From NCBI RefSeq assembly GCF_910577125.1, contig NZ_CAJTMN010000015.1, positions 1 through 31,498 on the forward strand: 31,498 nucleotides of DNA. Reading direction: 5' to 3'. Position numbers and translations under genes: made by a program. The notes beneath the pieces are model-generated. The model was given only the letters and a program-made list of their open reading frames with translations, did not search any database and was not told where the DNA came from. This stretch comes from an uncultured Rikenella sp. Lineage in GTDB: Bacteria; Bacteroidota; Bacteroidia; Bacteroidales; Rikenellaceae. This document shows positions 31,480 through 31,498 of the stretch, in pieces (positions within the stretch are counted from its first letter, which is position 1; every line of letters begins with the position of its first letter).

Positions 31480-31498
31480 CAGAAAAACTTTAGAGGAT

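Overview
The window looks like a chromosomal piece of a GC-rich member of the Bacteroidota, most likely Rikenellaceae (Alistipes or a close relative). The evidence is a SecD-SecF fusion, a gldE-phosphopantetheinyl transferase pair, TAnnTTTG-type -7 promoter boxes, no Shine-Dalgarno pattern, and host-glycan hydrolases (GH92, sialidase, GH3). The genus is an inference; nothing in the sequence fixes it.

Layout of the ordinary genes. aroB (+), a YeiH/UPF0324 transporter (+) and mdh (+) occupy 825-4290. A thioredoxin-like gene (-), secDF (-) and a GH92 alpha-mannosidase lipoprotein (-) occupy 4881-10796. A sialidase (-), a nitroreductase (-), dapF (+) and an alpha/beta hydrolase (+) follow to 16017. 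Then come a lipocalin-like lipoprotein (+), gldE plus an overlapping phosphopantetheinyl transferase (+), and an outer-membrane barrel (+) to 20471. On the minus strand are three tightly coupled groups: VWA protein then WG-repeat protein, AlaX-type editing protein then GH3 hydrolase, and LytM-domain protein then dxr then rseP. The window ends with a sugar nucleotidyltransferase (+). The products cover shikimate, lysine/peptidoglycan and isoprenoid precursor synthesis, Sec export, envelope proteolysis and glycan scavenging.

The remarkable part lies between the genes. Seven promoterless cassettes of about 190 bp (starting at 1911, 4397, 10855, 16032, 20578, 25288 and 30194) each encode only the last 61-65 residues of a FISUMP/C-type-lectin-like domain: PAPG(F/Y)R, then G-x-x-W-S-(S/A), then (G)FQLRCLSE. 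All seven are open, all length differences are multiples of three, and all lie on the plus strand whatever their neighbours do. Their end boxes are conserved even at synonymous sites, while the interior is hypervariable. Several variable codon columns are almost purely NNY, as expected if they descend from AAY template codons of a diversity-generating retroelement. No reverse transcriptase, template repeat or full-length recipient gene is in the window.

Most cassettes are followed by a long non-coding palindromic island (1-760, 4586-4870, 11053-11750, 16227-17095, 20761-21725, 25480-26650). The islands are mosaics of at least four hairpin families (here called A-D). Their stems differ between copies through paired, compensatory changes. 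Modules near the cassette tend to be in reverse orientation and distal ones forward, so several islands are mirror-like as a whole. Two islands share a 479-bp block with three mismatches. I read the cassette plus palindromic tail as one repeated unit, possibly a dispersed store of receptor-tip variants; the function is inference.
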